Positions 1-6,814 of a DNA stretch of 10,006 nt are shown one piece after another; position 1 is the first letter of the stretch, and every line of letters begins with the position of its first letter. A program made the position numbers and the translations under genes. The notes under the pieces were generated by a model. It was not told the origin of the DNA. It was given only the letters and a program-made list of their open reading frames with translations, and searched no databases. The DNA comes from Desulfobacterales bacterium (GTDB lineage: Bacteria > Desulfobacterota > Desulfobacteria > Desulfobacterales > RPRI01), in NCBI GenBank assembly GCA_030689795.1, contig JAUYEO010000157.1, positions 1-10,006 of the forward strand. The letters run 5' to 3'.

Positions 1-1
1 A

Positions 2-271
2 ACCCTCAACGAAGGTTTTTACCTTAATATAGGCTCTTCCTTTATTCTGCATGAAGTATTACTGAAAGCAACGACTCTTGCCCGCAACCTTGGTAATAAT
101 ATTGACACCTTTACCGCCGTTAACATGGATTTTATCCGGCATTACCGCCCGATGACGAATGTTGTCGGCAGACCGACCGCAAAAGGCGGAAAAGGGGTAA
201 ATCTTACCGGTCATCATGAAATCATGCTTCCTCTTATCGCCGCCGGAGTTATAGAAAATATAGGTCAGTGA
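2..271 (+). CDS. C-terminal end of an unrecognised conserved-looking protein (5' end outside window)
   Basis: An open frame enters from the left edge and gives 89 residues before TGA at 269-271. It reads as real coding sequence: composition is balanced, and it contains a motif-rich tail with HYRPMTNVVGRPTAKGGKG followed by LTGHHEIMLPLIAAGVIE, which looks like a glycine-rich loop and a His-His-Glu segment. I do not recognise the family with certainty, so I assign no function. No signal peptide or membrane segment is visible in the part present. It lies about 100 bases upstream of the metallo-hydrolase on the same strand, but repeat-like sequence separates them, so co-transcription is only possible, not shown. 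Confidence 0.7.
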   Translation, partial: TLNEGFYLNIGSSFILHEVLLKATTLARNLGNNIDTFTAVNMDFIRHYRPMTNVVGRPTAKGGKGVNLTGHHEIMLPLIAAGVIENIGQ

Positions 272-303
272 ATAGAAGGGTTCAAGAATTCAAGATGCCC
301 AAG

Positions 304-353
304 ATCGAATATCGGACATCGAATATCGAATAACGAACCATAAACCATAAACA
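304..353. repeat. Phrase-like intergenic microrepeats (ATCGAATATCG and CCATAAAC units)
   Basis: The gap between the first two genes holds ATCGAATATCG twice (304-314 and 318-328) and then two overlapping copies of an AACCATAAAC-type unit (about 336-352). The same two words, in the same order, reappear in the gap at 1546-1643. They are not coding and do not form a strong hairpin. The second block lies only about 20 bases upstream of the TTG start of the next gene. Confidence 0.7.
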
Positions 354-373
354 AGAGACAAGGGACCAAATAT

Positions 374-1072
374 TTGAACATTAAACAGTTCCGTTATTCA
401 TCCGACAATCTCGGCTATCTGCTTTATGCGGAAAAATCTGCCATTGCGATAGACGGAGGCGCGGTTGATCAGATAATTTCATTTGCAGGGCAAAACGGTC
501 TGAAAATTGAATATATCACAAACACCCACTCACATCCCGACCATACCATGGGATTAAAATCGCTTATTGGCAAGTCTGGAGCCGAATACCTTGATCATAA
601 CACTCTTCCTGCAAAAGGATTTATCGGGCTGGCAGGCGAAAAAATCGACGTGTACCATACTCCGGGGCATACGGATGATTCCGTCTCTTTTCATGCCGGT
701 AACTTTCTTGTAACCGGTGATACACTGTTTAACGGCACAGTCGGGAACTGCTTTTCAGGTGATACTGCTGCATTTTACAATTCGATAAAGAGGCTCATCT
801 CTTTTCCGAAAGATACCATTATATATGCGGGGCATGATTATGTTGAGTATTCCATGTCTTTTGCAAGACTGGTTGAACCCGGAAACGGGGATATCGATAC
901 CTTTCTGAAAAAATATAATCCGGAGCATGTCCTCTCAAAGCTTGAAGATGAACTGAGGGTCATTCCGTATTTGCGGTTTAATGATTCAAAAATGATATCT
1001 GTTTTGAAAGAAAGGGGACTTCCTGTTTCAACGGAATTTGAACGCTGGGAATCTTTGATGGGAATGGGATAG
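374..1072 (+). CDS. MBL-fold metallo-hydrolase, glyoxalase II-like
   Basis: A 232-residue metallo-beta-lactamase-fold hydrolase, probably cytoplasmic. The metal site is complete: H52-x-H54-x-D56-H57 in THSHPDHT, H99 in PGHT, bridging D116 in VTGDTLF and H154 in AGHDY. This arrangement is typical of hydroxyacylglutathione hydrolases and related thioesterases. A short tail with ELRVIPYLRFND recalls the C-terminal element of glyoxalase II, so hydrolysis of an S-acyl thiol conjugate is a reasonable family-level guess; the true substrate cannot be read here. The start is TTG at 374: no ATG lies near the N-terminus, and a purine-rich AAGGGA at 360-365 gives an acceptable ribosome site. The next gene begins 5 bases after the stop, so the two are very likely co-transcribed. 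Confidence 0.9.
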   Translation: MNIKQFRYSSDNLGYLLYAEKSAIAIDGGAVDQIISFAGQNGLKIEYITNTHSHPDHTMGLKSLIGKSGAEYLDHNTLPAKGFIGLAGEKIDVYHTPGHTDDSVSFHAGNFLVTGDTLFNGTVGNCFSGDTAAFYNSIKRLISFPKDTIIYAGHDYVEYSMSFARLVEPGNGDIDTFLKKYNPEHVLSKLEDELRVIPYLRFNDSKMISVLKERGLPVSTEFERWESLMGMG

Positions 1073-1077
1073 GGAAA

Positions 1078-1533
1078 ATGATTAGAAAAGATAGAGAAAT
1101 AACATCCAGAGACGAGATAGAATCGATAATAAACAAAGCTTTTGTATGCCGCCTCGGAATGGCGGATGAGAACGGGCCGTATATTGTTCCTCTATCTTTC
1201 GGCTACAGGGACGGATCTCTTTATTTTCATTGCGCAAAAGAGGGCAGAAAGCTGGATATCCTTAAAAAAAATAATAGGGTATGTTTTGAGATTGATACAG
1301 ATCATGAAATTGTTGGGTCTGACAAAGCATGCAAATGGGGCATGAAATACAAAAGTGTTATCGGCTTCGGGAATACGCTTTTTATCGAAGATATGGAATC
1401 AAAGAAAAGAGCACTCGATATTATAATGCACCATTATTCCGGGCGGTCTTTTGAGTTTGAGGAAAAAGAAGTGAACAGGGTCGTTATCTTTAAGATTGAA
1501 ATAGAAAGCATGACAGGGAAAAAGAGAGAATAG
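1078..1533 (+). CDS. Pyridoxamine 5'-phosphate oxidase-like flavin-binding protein (NimA-type)
   Basis: A 151-residue single-domain protein of the split-barrel flavin-binding superfamily. Its layout matches the small NimA/Pyridox_ox_2 group: an N-terminal helix (residues 8-20), strands with CRLGMADENGPYIVPLSFGY (24-43), and the characteristic YFHCAKEGRKLD block (49-60), whose His and Gly-Arg-Lys are conserved in flavin-binding members. It continues with a WGMKYKSVIGFG segment (87-98). Members bind FMN or FAD; some reduce nitroimidazoles, most have unknown substrates. The ATG at 1078 follows AGGGAAA, which overlaps the preceding stop codon. The 5-base gap to the metallo-hydrolase suggests translational coupling. 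I would not infer drug resistance from homology alone. Confidence 0.87.
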   Translation: MIRKDREITSRDEIESIINKAFVCRLGMADENGPYIVPLSFGYRDGSLYFHCAKEGRKLDILKKNNRVCFEIDTDHEIVGSDKACKWGMKYKSVIGFGNTLFIEDMESKKRALDIIMHHYSGRSFEFEEKEVNRVVIFKIEIESMTGKKRE

Positions 1534-1545
1534 CGAATGTCGAGC

Positions 1546-1646
1546 ATCGAATATCGAAGGACAAAAACAAAGTGCGAAGTTCGATGTATAATATTCAGCT
1601 TTTCAAACCAGAAACCATAAACCAGAGACCATAAACCATAAACTAC
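1546..1646. repeat. Second block of phrase-like microrepeats
   Basis: This gap repeats the wording of 304-353. It has one ATCGAATATCG at 1546-1556 and, from about 1605 to 1643, four variants of ACCATAAACC or ACCAGAGACC in tandem. The tandem part reaches to within four bases of the TTG at 1647 and leaves no Shine-Dalgarno sequence for the following gene. A minus-strand open frame runs through here, but it is a by-product of the repeat. Confidence 0.7.
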
Positions 1647-1652
1647 TTGAAT

Positions 1653-2285
1653 ATGCTCGATTTTGTAAAAGAAAAGGCGGAAAAGCTTTTTTACGGAGCT
1701 AAGGGAAGTCACGACTGGGAGCATACCTTAAGGGTTTACGGCCTGTGCGAGCGTATAGGTCCAGTGGAGAAGGCGGACATGGATGTGCTGCGTGTCGCGG
1801 CCTACCTGCATGATATAGGAAGAGCTGACCAGGATTCGACCTTCGGTTCGGTATGCCACGCGGAAAAAGGAGCTGAGATGGCCCGGTCTATTGTAAGTGA
1901 ACTTCCCCTTTCGGAAGACCGGAAGACGAATATTATTCACTGCATAAGGGCGCATCGTTTCAGGGGTAGATGCAGTCCTGAGACTTCCGAAGCAAAAGTG
2001 CTGTTCGATGCGGACAAACTTGACGCTATAGGAGCCGTCGGGGTTGCGAGGGCTTTTCTGTTTGCGGGTGAGGTGGGTGCGAGGCTGCATAATCCTGATA
2101 TGAAGATTGAAGAGACAATGCCGTATTCCAGGGAAGACACGGGCTTCAGGGAATTCAAAGTCAAGCTTTGCAAGATCAGGGAGAGAATATTAACGAAGGA
2201 AGGGAGAAAACTTGCGGATGAAAGGCATGCTTTCATGGAAGGATTCTTTAACCGGTTTTTGGAAGAATATGAGGGAAAGAGGTAG
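1653..2285 (+). CDS. HD-domain phosphohydrolase, YedJ/YpgQ-like
   Basis: A metal-dependent HD-superfamily phosphohydrolase of about 210 residues. Numbering from a possible TTG start at 1647, the motif residues are H26 (HDWEHTLRV), the H55-D56 pair (YLHDIGR) and H71 (VCHAEKGA). A late DADKLDAIGAVGVARAF block is the signature of the YedJ/YpgQ group. From memory, B. subtilis YpgQ hydrolyses nucleoside triphosphates in vitro; the physiological substrate is unclear. Either TTG at 1647 or ATG at 1653 could start the protein; neither has a clear Shine-Dalgarno because the CCATAAAC repeat abuts them, and I prefer the ATG. The gene lies 5 bases upstream of the IMP cyclohydrolase gene, so a link to nucleotide metabolism is plausible but inferred. 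Confidence 0.88.
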   Translation: MLDFVKEKAEKLFYGAKGSHDWEHTLRVYGLCERIGPVEKADMDVLRVAAYLHDIGRADQDSTFGSVCHAEKGAEMARSIVSELPLSEDRKTNIIHCIRAHRFRGRCSPETSEAKVLFDADKLDAIGAVGVARAFLFAGEVGARLHNPDMKIEETMPYSREDTGFREFKVKLCKIRERILTKEGRKLADERHAFMEGFFNRFLEEYEGKR

Positions 2286-2290
2286 ATAAT

Positions 2291-2965
2291 ATGAGCATTA
2301 ATACAGTTGATAAAATCGATGATTGGATTAAGGTAAAACATCTGCTTGTCAGCGTTTCCGATAAGGAGGGTCTTGAATCTTTTATCCCGGAGCTTGTCGG
2401 CATGAATCCGGGCATAAGGATTTTCTCAACCGGCGGGACATTTTCAAAGCTGAAAGAGATTTTCGGCAACAAGGCTTCGTGCCTTACCCAGGTGTCGGAC
2501 TACACTGGCCAGCCGGAAACCCAGGGCGGCCTCGTGAAGACGCTCGATTTCAGGATATATCTCGGCCTTCTTACCGAAACCTATAATGACTCTCACAGGG
2601 CGGATCTTGAAAGAACAAAAAGCGTTCCCATAGACATGGTAGTCGTCAACCTCTATCCTTTTAAAGCTACGATATCGAAGCAGGGTGTCACGCCGGAGGA
2701 AGCCAGAGGGAACATAGATATCGGAGGCCCGTGCATGATAAGAGCCTCGGCCAAGAATTTCCTGCGCGTGGCTTCGGTGGTCGATCCGGAGGATTACGAC
2801 AAGATCATAACCGAGCTGAAAGAAAACGATAATAAAATATCCTTGAAAAGCAGATTCGGGCTTGCGAAAAAAGCTTTTGCCCACACGGCGGCATATGACG
2901 GCACGATTGCGGATTATCTCGCCGGAAGAACATTTGAGGAAGTGAGAGGTTGTTACAGGACATAA
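2291..2965 (+). CDS. purH: Stand-alone IMP cyclohydrolase (N-terminal half of PurH)
   Basis: This 224-residue protein corresponds to the IMP cyclohydrolase (MGS-like) domain of PurH, which closes FAICAR to IMP in the last step of de novo purine synthesis. Family landmarks are present in order: LVSVSDKEGLESF (19-31), FSTGGT (45-50), VSDYTGQPE (68-76), a lysine-containing VKTL (82-85), VVVNLYPF (117-124), NIDIGGPCMIRASAKN (141-156) and FAHTAAYDGTIADYL near the end. Two positions depart from the usual bacterial pattern: the normal KTLHP..HGG loop here reads KTLDFRIYLG (83-92). The active-site lysine is kept. The protein stops where the transformylase domain would begin, and that domain follows as a separate gene 12 bases downstream. 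A purine-rich AAAGAGGT overlaps the upstream stop and serves the ATG. Confidence 0.92.
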   Translation: MSINTVDKIDDWIKVKHLLVSVSDKEGLESFIPELVGMNPGIRIFSTGGTFSKLKEIFGNKASCLTQVSDYTGQPETQGGLVKTLDFRIYLGLLTETYNDSHRADLERTKSVPIDMVVVNLYPFKATISKQGVTPEEARGNIDIGGPCMIRASAKNFLRVASVVDPEDYDKIITELKENDNKISLKSRFGLAKKAFAHTAAYDGTIADYLAGRTFEEVRGCYRT

Positions 2966-2977
2966 GGAGGGGATCAA

Positions 2978-4228
2978 ATGGCCGAAGACCTGCGTAAGAT
3001 GTATAAAACGATAATGGATGACCACTTTCCGCCCGCAATGGAAATCAGTTTTGTCGATGGCGATAAAAGACAGACTCTTTTTTATGAAAAAGTCGTCTGG
3101 ACTATTGATGATGTCATAAAAGGATTGCGGTACGGGGAGAACCCAGGGCAGGAGGCTGCGCTTTACAAGCTGACAAACGGGAACCTGGTTCTCGGGGAGA
3201 TACAGACAATTCTGCCCGGCAATCATCTTGCCTCCGATGCCGAACTGCTCCAGTCCGGCAAGCATCCCGGGAAGACAAACCTGACCGACGCCGACAATGC
3301 TCTGAATATTCTGAGATATTTTGTCAATCAGCCGGCGGCGGTTATAGTCAAGCACAACAATCCGTGCGGAGTCGCCCTCTCCGATTCTCTTCTTGATGCG
3401 TATCTGAAAGCGAACATGGCGGACAGGGTTGCGGCATTCGGCGGATGCATTGCCTTGAACCGGCCGGTTGATACTGATACGGCCGAAGCAATAAACATGC
3501 AGTATGCCGAAGTAGTAGTGGCGCCTGAATTTGAGAATGGAGTAATGGATATCTTTGCAAGGAAGAAAAATCTGAGGGTGATAAGGATCAGAAATATTGA
3601 AAGGCTCCGGACCTTTGTCGGGAAAAGGTGCGTTGAGTTCAAAAGCCTCATAGACGGAGGAATTGTCGCCCAGTGGTCATTCGTGCCCGAAGCCCGCTCG
3701 AAAGAGGGCCTGCGTCATGCCGAATGTTCGTACAAGGGGAAGAGCTACAGGATAAAGAGAGATCCGACGGATAAGGAATATGATGACATGCTTTTCGGAT
3801 GGTTGGTTGAATCGGGCGTTACTTCCAATTCGGTTATCTATGTCAAGGATAAGGTGACGGTCGGTATAGGGACAGGCGAGCAGGACAGGGTCGGTGTCGC
3901 CGAGATAGCAAGGGACAAGGCTTACAGGAAACTGGCTGACAGGTATTGCTTTGAAACATACGGGATTGCCTATAACGACTTTAAGGATAAAGATAAAAAA
4001 GCGAAAATAGACGAAAAGGTGGCGCGTGAAAAGGGGGGGCTGATTGGAGCCGCTATGGTCAGCGACGCATTCTTTCCTTTCAGGGACGGTGTTGATGTCG
4101 GGATCAGGGAGGGAATCTCCTGCGTTATCCAGCCGGGCGGATCGGATAACGACTACCAGTCGATCGAAGCCTGCAACGAGGCGAATGTGACTATGGTTTA
4201 TACCGGACAGAGAAGTTTCAAACACTGA
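2978..4228 (+). CDS. purH: Stand-alone AICAR transformylase (C-terminal half of PurH)
   Basis: This 416-residue protein is the AICAR formyltransferase half of PurH, which moves a formyl group from 10-formyl-tetrahydrofolate to AICAR. Diagnostic blocks are LRYGENPGQ (50-58, usual form KYGENPHQ), IVKHNNPCGVA (123-133) with the catalytic Lys125-His126 pair, TVGIGTGEQDRV (the usual TVGIGAGQMSRV) and the C-terminal DAFFPFRDGVD and VIQPGGS...VYTGQR.F. It has its own strong ribosome site, AAGGAGG at 2964-2970, which overlaps the stop of the cyclohydrolase gene, so the split is a real two-gene arrangement and not a broken fused gene. About 30 extra residues (near FETYGIAYNDFKDKDKKAKI) precede the final domain compared with ordinary PurH. 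The two products presumably work in sequence and may associate. Confidence 0.92.
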   Translation: MAEDLRKMYKTIMDDHFPPAMEISFVDGDKRQTLFYEKVVWTIDDVIKGLRYGENPGQEAALYKLTNGNLVLGEIQTILPGNHLASDAELLQSGKHPGKTNLTDADNALNILRYFVNQPAAVIVKHNNPCGVALSDSLLDAYLKANMADRVAAFGGCIALNRPVDTDTAEAINMQYAEVVVAPEFENGVMDIFARKKNLRVIRIRNIERLRTFVGKRCVEFKSLIDGGIVAQWSFVPEARSKEGLRHAECSYKGKSYRIKRDPTDKEYDDMLFGWLVESGVTSNSVIYVKDKVTVGIGTGEQDRVGVAEIARDKAYRKLADRYCFETYGIAYNDFKDKDKKAKIDEKVAREKGGLIGAAMVSDAFFPFRDGVDVGIREGISCVIQPGGSDNDYQSIEACNEANVTMVYTGQRSFKH

Positions 4229-4352
4229 CGGCTTCGTAAAAAGTCATTCTGCTGTGTTGCGCTTCATCTTTCATCATTGCAGCGTACTAACATGTACGCT
4301 TCATTCCTCAAGATTCGCGCGCCTTGCATAATGAACTTTTTACTTTGCCGTC
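4227..4352. repeat. Palindromic MITE/REP-like element at the end of the purine genes
   Basis: A 126-base element bounded by imperfect inverted repeats. GACGGCTTCGTAAAAAGTCA at 4227-4246 pairs with TGAACTTTTTACTTTGCCGTC (4332-4352), whose reverse complement begins GACGGC and shares GTAAAAAGT. Inside is a perfect 7-bp stem, AGCGTAC (4281-4287) and GTACGCT (4294-4300), with a 6-base loop. No transposase is encoded, so it is a non-autonomous or extragenic palindromic element. Its first two bases are the last two bases of the transformylase stop codon. It could also serve as a transcription end for the upstream operon. A related arm is at 9873-9888. Confidence 0.75.
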
Positions 4353-4513
4353 TATGTTGAATAGTGAATGGTGAAAAGGAATAAGTCTGTAGATAGATAG
4401 GCTGAAGACTGAAGGAAAGTCGGGAAGCAAAGGCACAGAGGCACAGAGGTAAAGAGCGTAGGCCGTGAGTCATAAATTGTAAGTTGAAATCCGATATTTT
4501 TAATGGAAAACAT
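4353..4513. other. Intergenic stretch with further phrase-like microrepeats
   Basis: This stretch precedes the DUF6125-like gene. It contains TAGATAGATAGG (tetranucleotide repeat, about 4391-4402) and GGCACAGAGGCACAGAGG at about 4434-4451, a word whose complement-like counterpart (TTTGTGCCTTTGCCCC) appears at 8650-8665. I see no promoter I would defend and no gene. Confidence 0.5.
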
Positions 4514-5035
4514 ATGAATCTTATTGATCAGCTCAATAAAAAAGAATTATCGGAACTTTTAAGTAAATGCTGGATGACTCATGATGGAATGTGGTTTTAT
4601 AATTGTTTTCTTGAGCTTGGTATTGACAAAGCAAATAAGTTAAATAAATCAGCAATAAGCTCATTAGCCGCTATTGAGATAAAACGATTCAAAAAGGCTC
4701 TTGGTATTAAAGAGAAGAAAATAGAAACTTTCGAAGATTTCAAAAATTTCTTTACATCAATCTCTGATATTCTCATACCCGAATTCATGAATGTGAGCTG
4801 GAGTTTTCCGGAAAACAACACAATGCACTGGGAGTTTAACGAACAAAAATGTTTTGCATATAATGGGATGAAAATGCTTGGCGTGACAGACAAATATGAA
4901 TGTGGTCCCATTTATAGAATAGAATGCTGGCTCAATGGTTTGGGTGTCAATTACGAGATTACTCCTAAGATTGGATTATGCATATCGCCTGATGAAGGAA
5001 AATGTTCCGGAAATTTCAGGCTAAAATTTATTTAG
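4514..5035 (+). CDS. DUF6125-like protein of unknown function
   Basis: About 173 residues, soluble, with no signal peptide or membrane segment. It has the pattern I associate with DUF6125: an N-terminal WMTHDGMWFYNCFLELGID block, a charged helix (AAIEIKRFKKALGI), and a C-terminal half with CFAYNGMKMLGVTDKYECGP and a late GKCSGNFRLKF. Three to five cysteines and a His-Asp pair near the N-terminus could bind metal or a cofactor, but no role is known to me. The frame extends upstream to TTG at 4484, but ATG at 4514 puts the conserved block at a sensible distance from the N-terminus and is the better start. It is flanked by repeat-rich DNA on both sides, so it is probably a single-gene unit. A+T content is higher than in the purine genes, which may indicate separate acquisition. 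Confidence 0.72.
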   Translation: MNLIDQLNKKELSELLSKCWMTHDGMWFYNCFLELGIDKANKLNKSAISSLAAIEIKRFKKALGIKEKKIETFEDFKNFFTSISDILIPEFMNVSWSFPENNTMHWEFNEQKCFAYNGMKMLGVTDKYECGPIYRIECWLNGLGVNYEITPKIGLCISPDEGKCSGNFRLKFI

Positions 5036-5083
5036 AAAACTTAATTGCCGAACAATTCACTTGTGCGGACAAAAAAGCCGGGT

Positions 5084-5110
5084 GAGTATTCGAGTATTCG
5101 GGACGTCCCG
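5084..5110. repeat. Tandem GAGTATTC pair joined to a perfect 12-bp palindrome
   Basis: GAGTATTC occurs twice back to back (5084-5091, 5092-5099). It runs directly into CGGGACGTCCCG (5099-5110), which is a perfect palindrome. It lies between the DUF6125-like gene and the first dispersed repeat. It could be a protein-binding site or the edge of an insertion; nothing in the sequence decides. Confidence 0.5.
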
Positions 5111-5138
5111 CATATTATCCCACACAGGATTTTGATAA

Positions 5139-5432
5139 CCCATCAAAGTTCTCATGCGTTCTTTTTGACGCATTACATATACGCATTAGCTTGCCACTCA
5201 TTTGCTCGAAGACGGTTATAATATATCGCTACTTCATCACCGCAACAACGGCGGGTTATACGGACCGAAAATGAAATTGTGCTAACAAGCTCTGAAGCAG
5301 AACAAATGGCGGCATTTTTATAATCCAATCAGAAGTGAGCATAGCGGCTGGACGCGGGCGCGACTATTAGAAGAACCGGGGATGAGCTTTTAATATAATA
5401 ATTTATATATTGATGAACGTTGTCCCCAAGTC
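5139..5432. repeat. Dispersed mosaic repeat, copy 1 (core plus downstream module)
   Basis: The first of three related non-coding segments. The core runs from CCCATCAAAGTTCTC through a stem-loop at 5154-5173 (ATGCGTT, loop CTTTTT, GACGCAT) to TTATACGGACC at about 5266. The downstream module (5267-5432) has AAATTGTGCTAACAAGCTCT, GTGAGCATAGCGGCTGGA and TTATATATTGATGAACG, and ends in TCCCCAAGTC. The downstream module is shared with copy 3 only. No reading frame is kept among the copies. This copy has one base fewer than the others at about 5231-5235, and its tail reaches to about 40 bases before the RhuM-Fic start. Confidence 0.85.
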
Positions 5433-5472
5433 CACCCCAGGCTATAGATATCGATGTGTCCGAGGTAAGCGC

Positions 5473-6490
5473 ATGAAAAAAGAACCCAGAGGTGAAATCG
5501 TCATCTATCAGACCAAGGGTGGCAAGACGGCATTAGAGGTAAAGCTTGAGAAAGAGACGGTCTGGCTGAACCTGAACCAGATGGCGGATTTGTTTGAGCG
5601 TGATAAATCAGTTATTTCAAGGCATATTCGTAACATATATGAGGAAACTGAACTTGTTCCGAATTCAACTGTTGCAAAATATGCAACAGTTCAAAAAGAG
5701 GGCGAACGTTTCATAGAGCGTGAAATTGATTTCTACAATCTTGATGTTATCATCTCTGTCGGTTACCGCGTAAAATCTCAACGCGGCACTCAATTCCGCA
5801 TCTGGGCAACTCAAGTTCTCAAAGATCATATCCTGAAGGGCTATTCCATCAATGAAAAGTGTCTGCAGGAGCAGAACACCCGCCTCCTCGAATTGCAGAA
5901 GACCGTCAGCCTGCTGCAACGGGTCATGGTAGGCCGGGAGCTGGCTCGTGATGAAGCCACCGGACTTCTTCAGGTTATAACAGATTATTCATATGCCTTA
6001 TCGCTTTTAGATCAGTATGATCGCCGGCAGTTAAAAATCAGACATATCACGAAAGAAATGCTTTTTATCTTGACCTATGACGCAGCGAGAAGAGCTATTG
6101 ACAAGCTTGGAGAGCAGTCCGAGGAAAAAAGGACAATCCGTTGCATTATTCGGTCTGGAAAAGGATCAATCGTTCAAAGGTTCTCTTGGTGCGATCTACC
6201 AGACTTTTGAAGGCAAAGAAGTCTATCCCAGCCTTGAAGAGAAATCCGCACATCTACTATATTTCATTGTTAAAAATCACTCTTTCATCGACGGGAATAA
6301 GCGTATTGCCGCTTTCCTGTTCATCTGGTTTCTGGATGCCGGTAATATTCTTTATGCCGATGATGGCCATAAGCGAATAGGCGACAATGCTCTTGTGGCA
6401 CTGACTCTCATGATTGCGGAAAGCCGTCCCGAAGACAAAGAGATCATCATCAAGGTCATCGTGAACCTGATCAACAGGGATAATAATTGA
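5473..6490 (+). pseudogene. RhuM-Fic/Doc fusion protein gene, frameshifted
   Basis: Two overlapping frames together encode one protein of about 338 residues. The N-terminal part has the RhuM pattern: VWLNLNQMADLFERDKSVIS (30-49, HTH-like), then FYNLDVIISVGYRVKSQRGT and FRIWATQVLKDHILKGY. The C-terminal part is a Fic/Doc domain with HSFIDGNKRIAAF; the catalytic His is at 6278-6280. HxFxDGNKR is closer to Doc than to classical Fic enzymes, which AMPylate targets. The break lies at the A6 run at 6125-6130: removing one A restores EEKGQSVALFGLEKD. The ATG at 5473 has GAGGT upstream; a TTG or ATG at 5410-5415 would add residues coded by the dispersed repeat and is unlikely. The cause may be a true mutation or a homopolymer sequencing error. 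No separate antitoxin gene is seen. Confidence 0.85.
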
Positions 6491-6540
6491 TGTTATTTGC
6501 CCATTTCTTGCGCAGAGATTTGGATAACCATCTGAAAGTT

Positions 6541-6719
6541 CATTGACAAACCACACACAATATGGTTCTTTAAGTCCGCATTTCGACAGTCCCATCAGAA
6601 TTCTCATGCGTTCTTTTTGACGCATTACATATACGCATTAGTTTGCCACTCATTTGCTCGAAGACGGTTATGATATATCGCTACTATCATCACCGCAACA
6701 ACGGCGGATTATACGGACT
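6541..6719. repeat. Dispersed mosaic repeat, copy 2 (upstream module plus core)
   Basis: This copy carries the upstream module CATTGACAAA...TAAGTCCGCATTTC shared with copy 3, then the core with its stem-loop at 6606-6625 and the end TTATACGGACT-like at about 6719 (here GGATTATACGGACTG). The downstream module of copies 1 and 3 is absent; sequence diverges at once after the core. Just upstream, GATTTGGATAACCATCTGAAAG (two words of a longer match, at about 6517-6538) resembles the start of copy 1, a sign of partial duplication or rearrangement. It lies between the RhuM-Fic gene and the selenoprotein gene. Confidence 0.85.
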
Positions 6720-6814
6720 GTAAACTGAAATTCCGTATCATATGCGGATTAATATAAACATTGTTAGATCGTTTTCTACCGAACTAAAGCACAACAGGAA
6801 AAGGGGCATCCGAA

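Noticed and set aside
1434..1724. A minus-strand open frame across the second microrepeat block
   Set aside because: It is antisense to two well-supported genes and its middle is a translation of the repeat words.
2444..3355. A long minus-strand open frame of about 300 codons opposite the purine genes
   Set aside because: It is antisense to two strongly conserved enzymes and has no recognisable motif.
5279..5300. GTGCTAACAAGCTCTGAAGCAG in two of the repeat copies resembles the left half of an integron attC site
   Set aside because: No matching GTTRRRY right half or folded partner is found within a normal attC distance, and no integrase is seen. Worth a structural scan, but not callable.
6121..6136. 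Programmed -1 frameshifting at AAAAAAG in the RhuM-Fic gene
   Set aside because: The downstream frame needs a +1 shift (or loss of one base), not -1, and six A are few for polymerase slippage.
6733..6747. CCGTATCATATGCGG, a small near-palindrome upstream of the selenoprotein gene
   Set aside because: It is short and imperfect, and no promoter could be placed around it with confidence.
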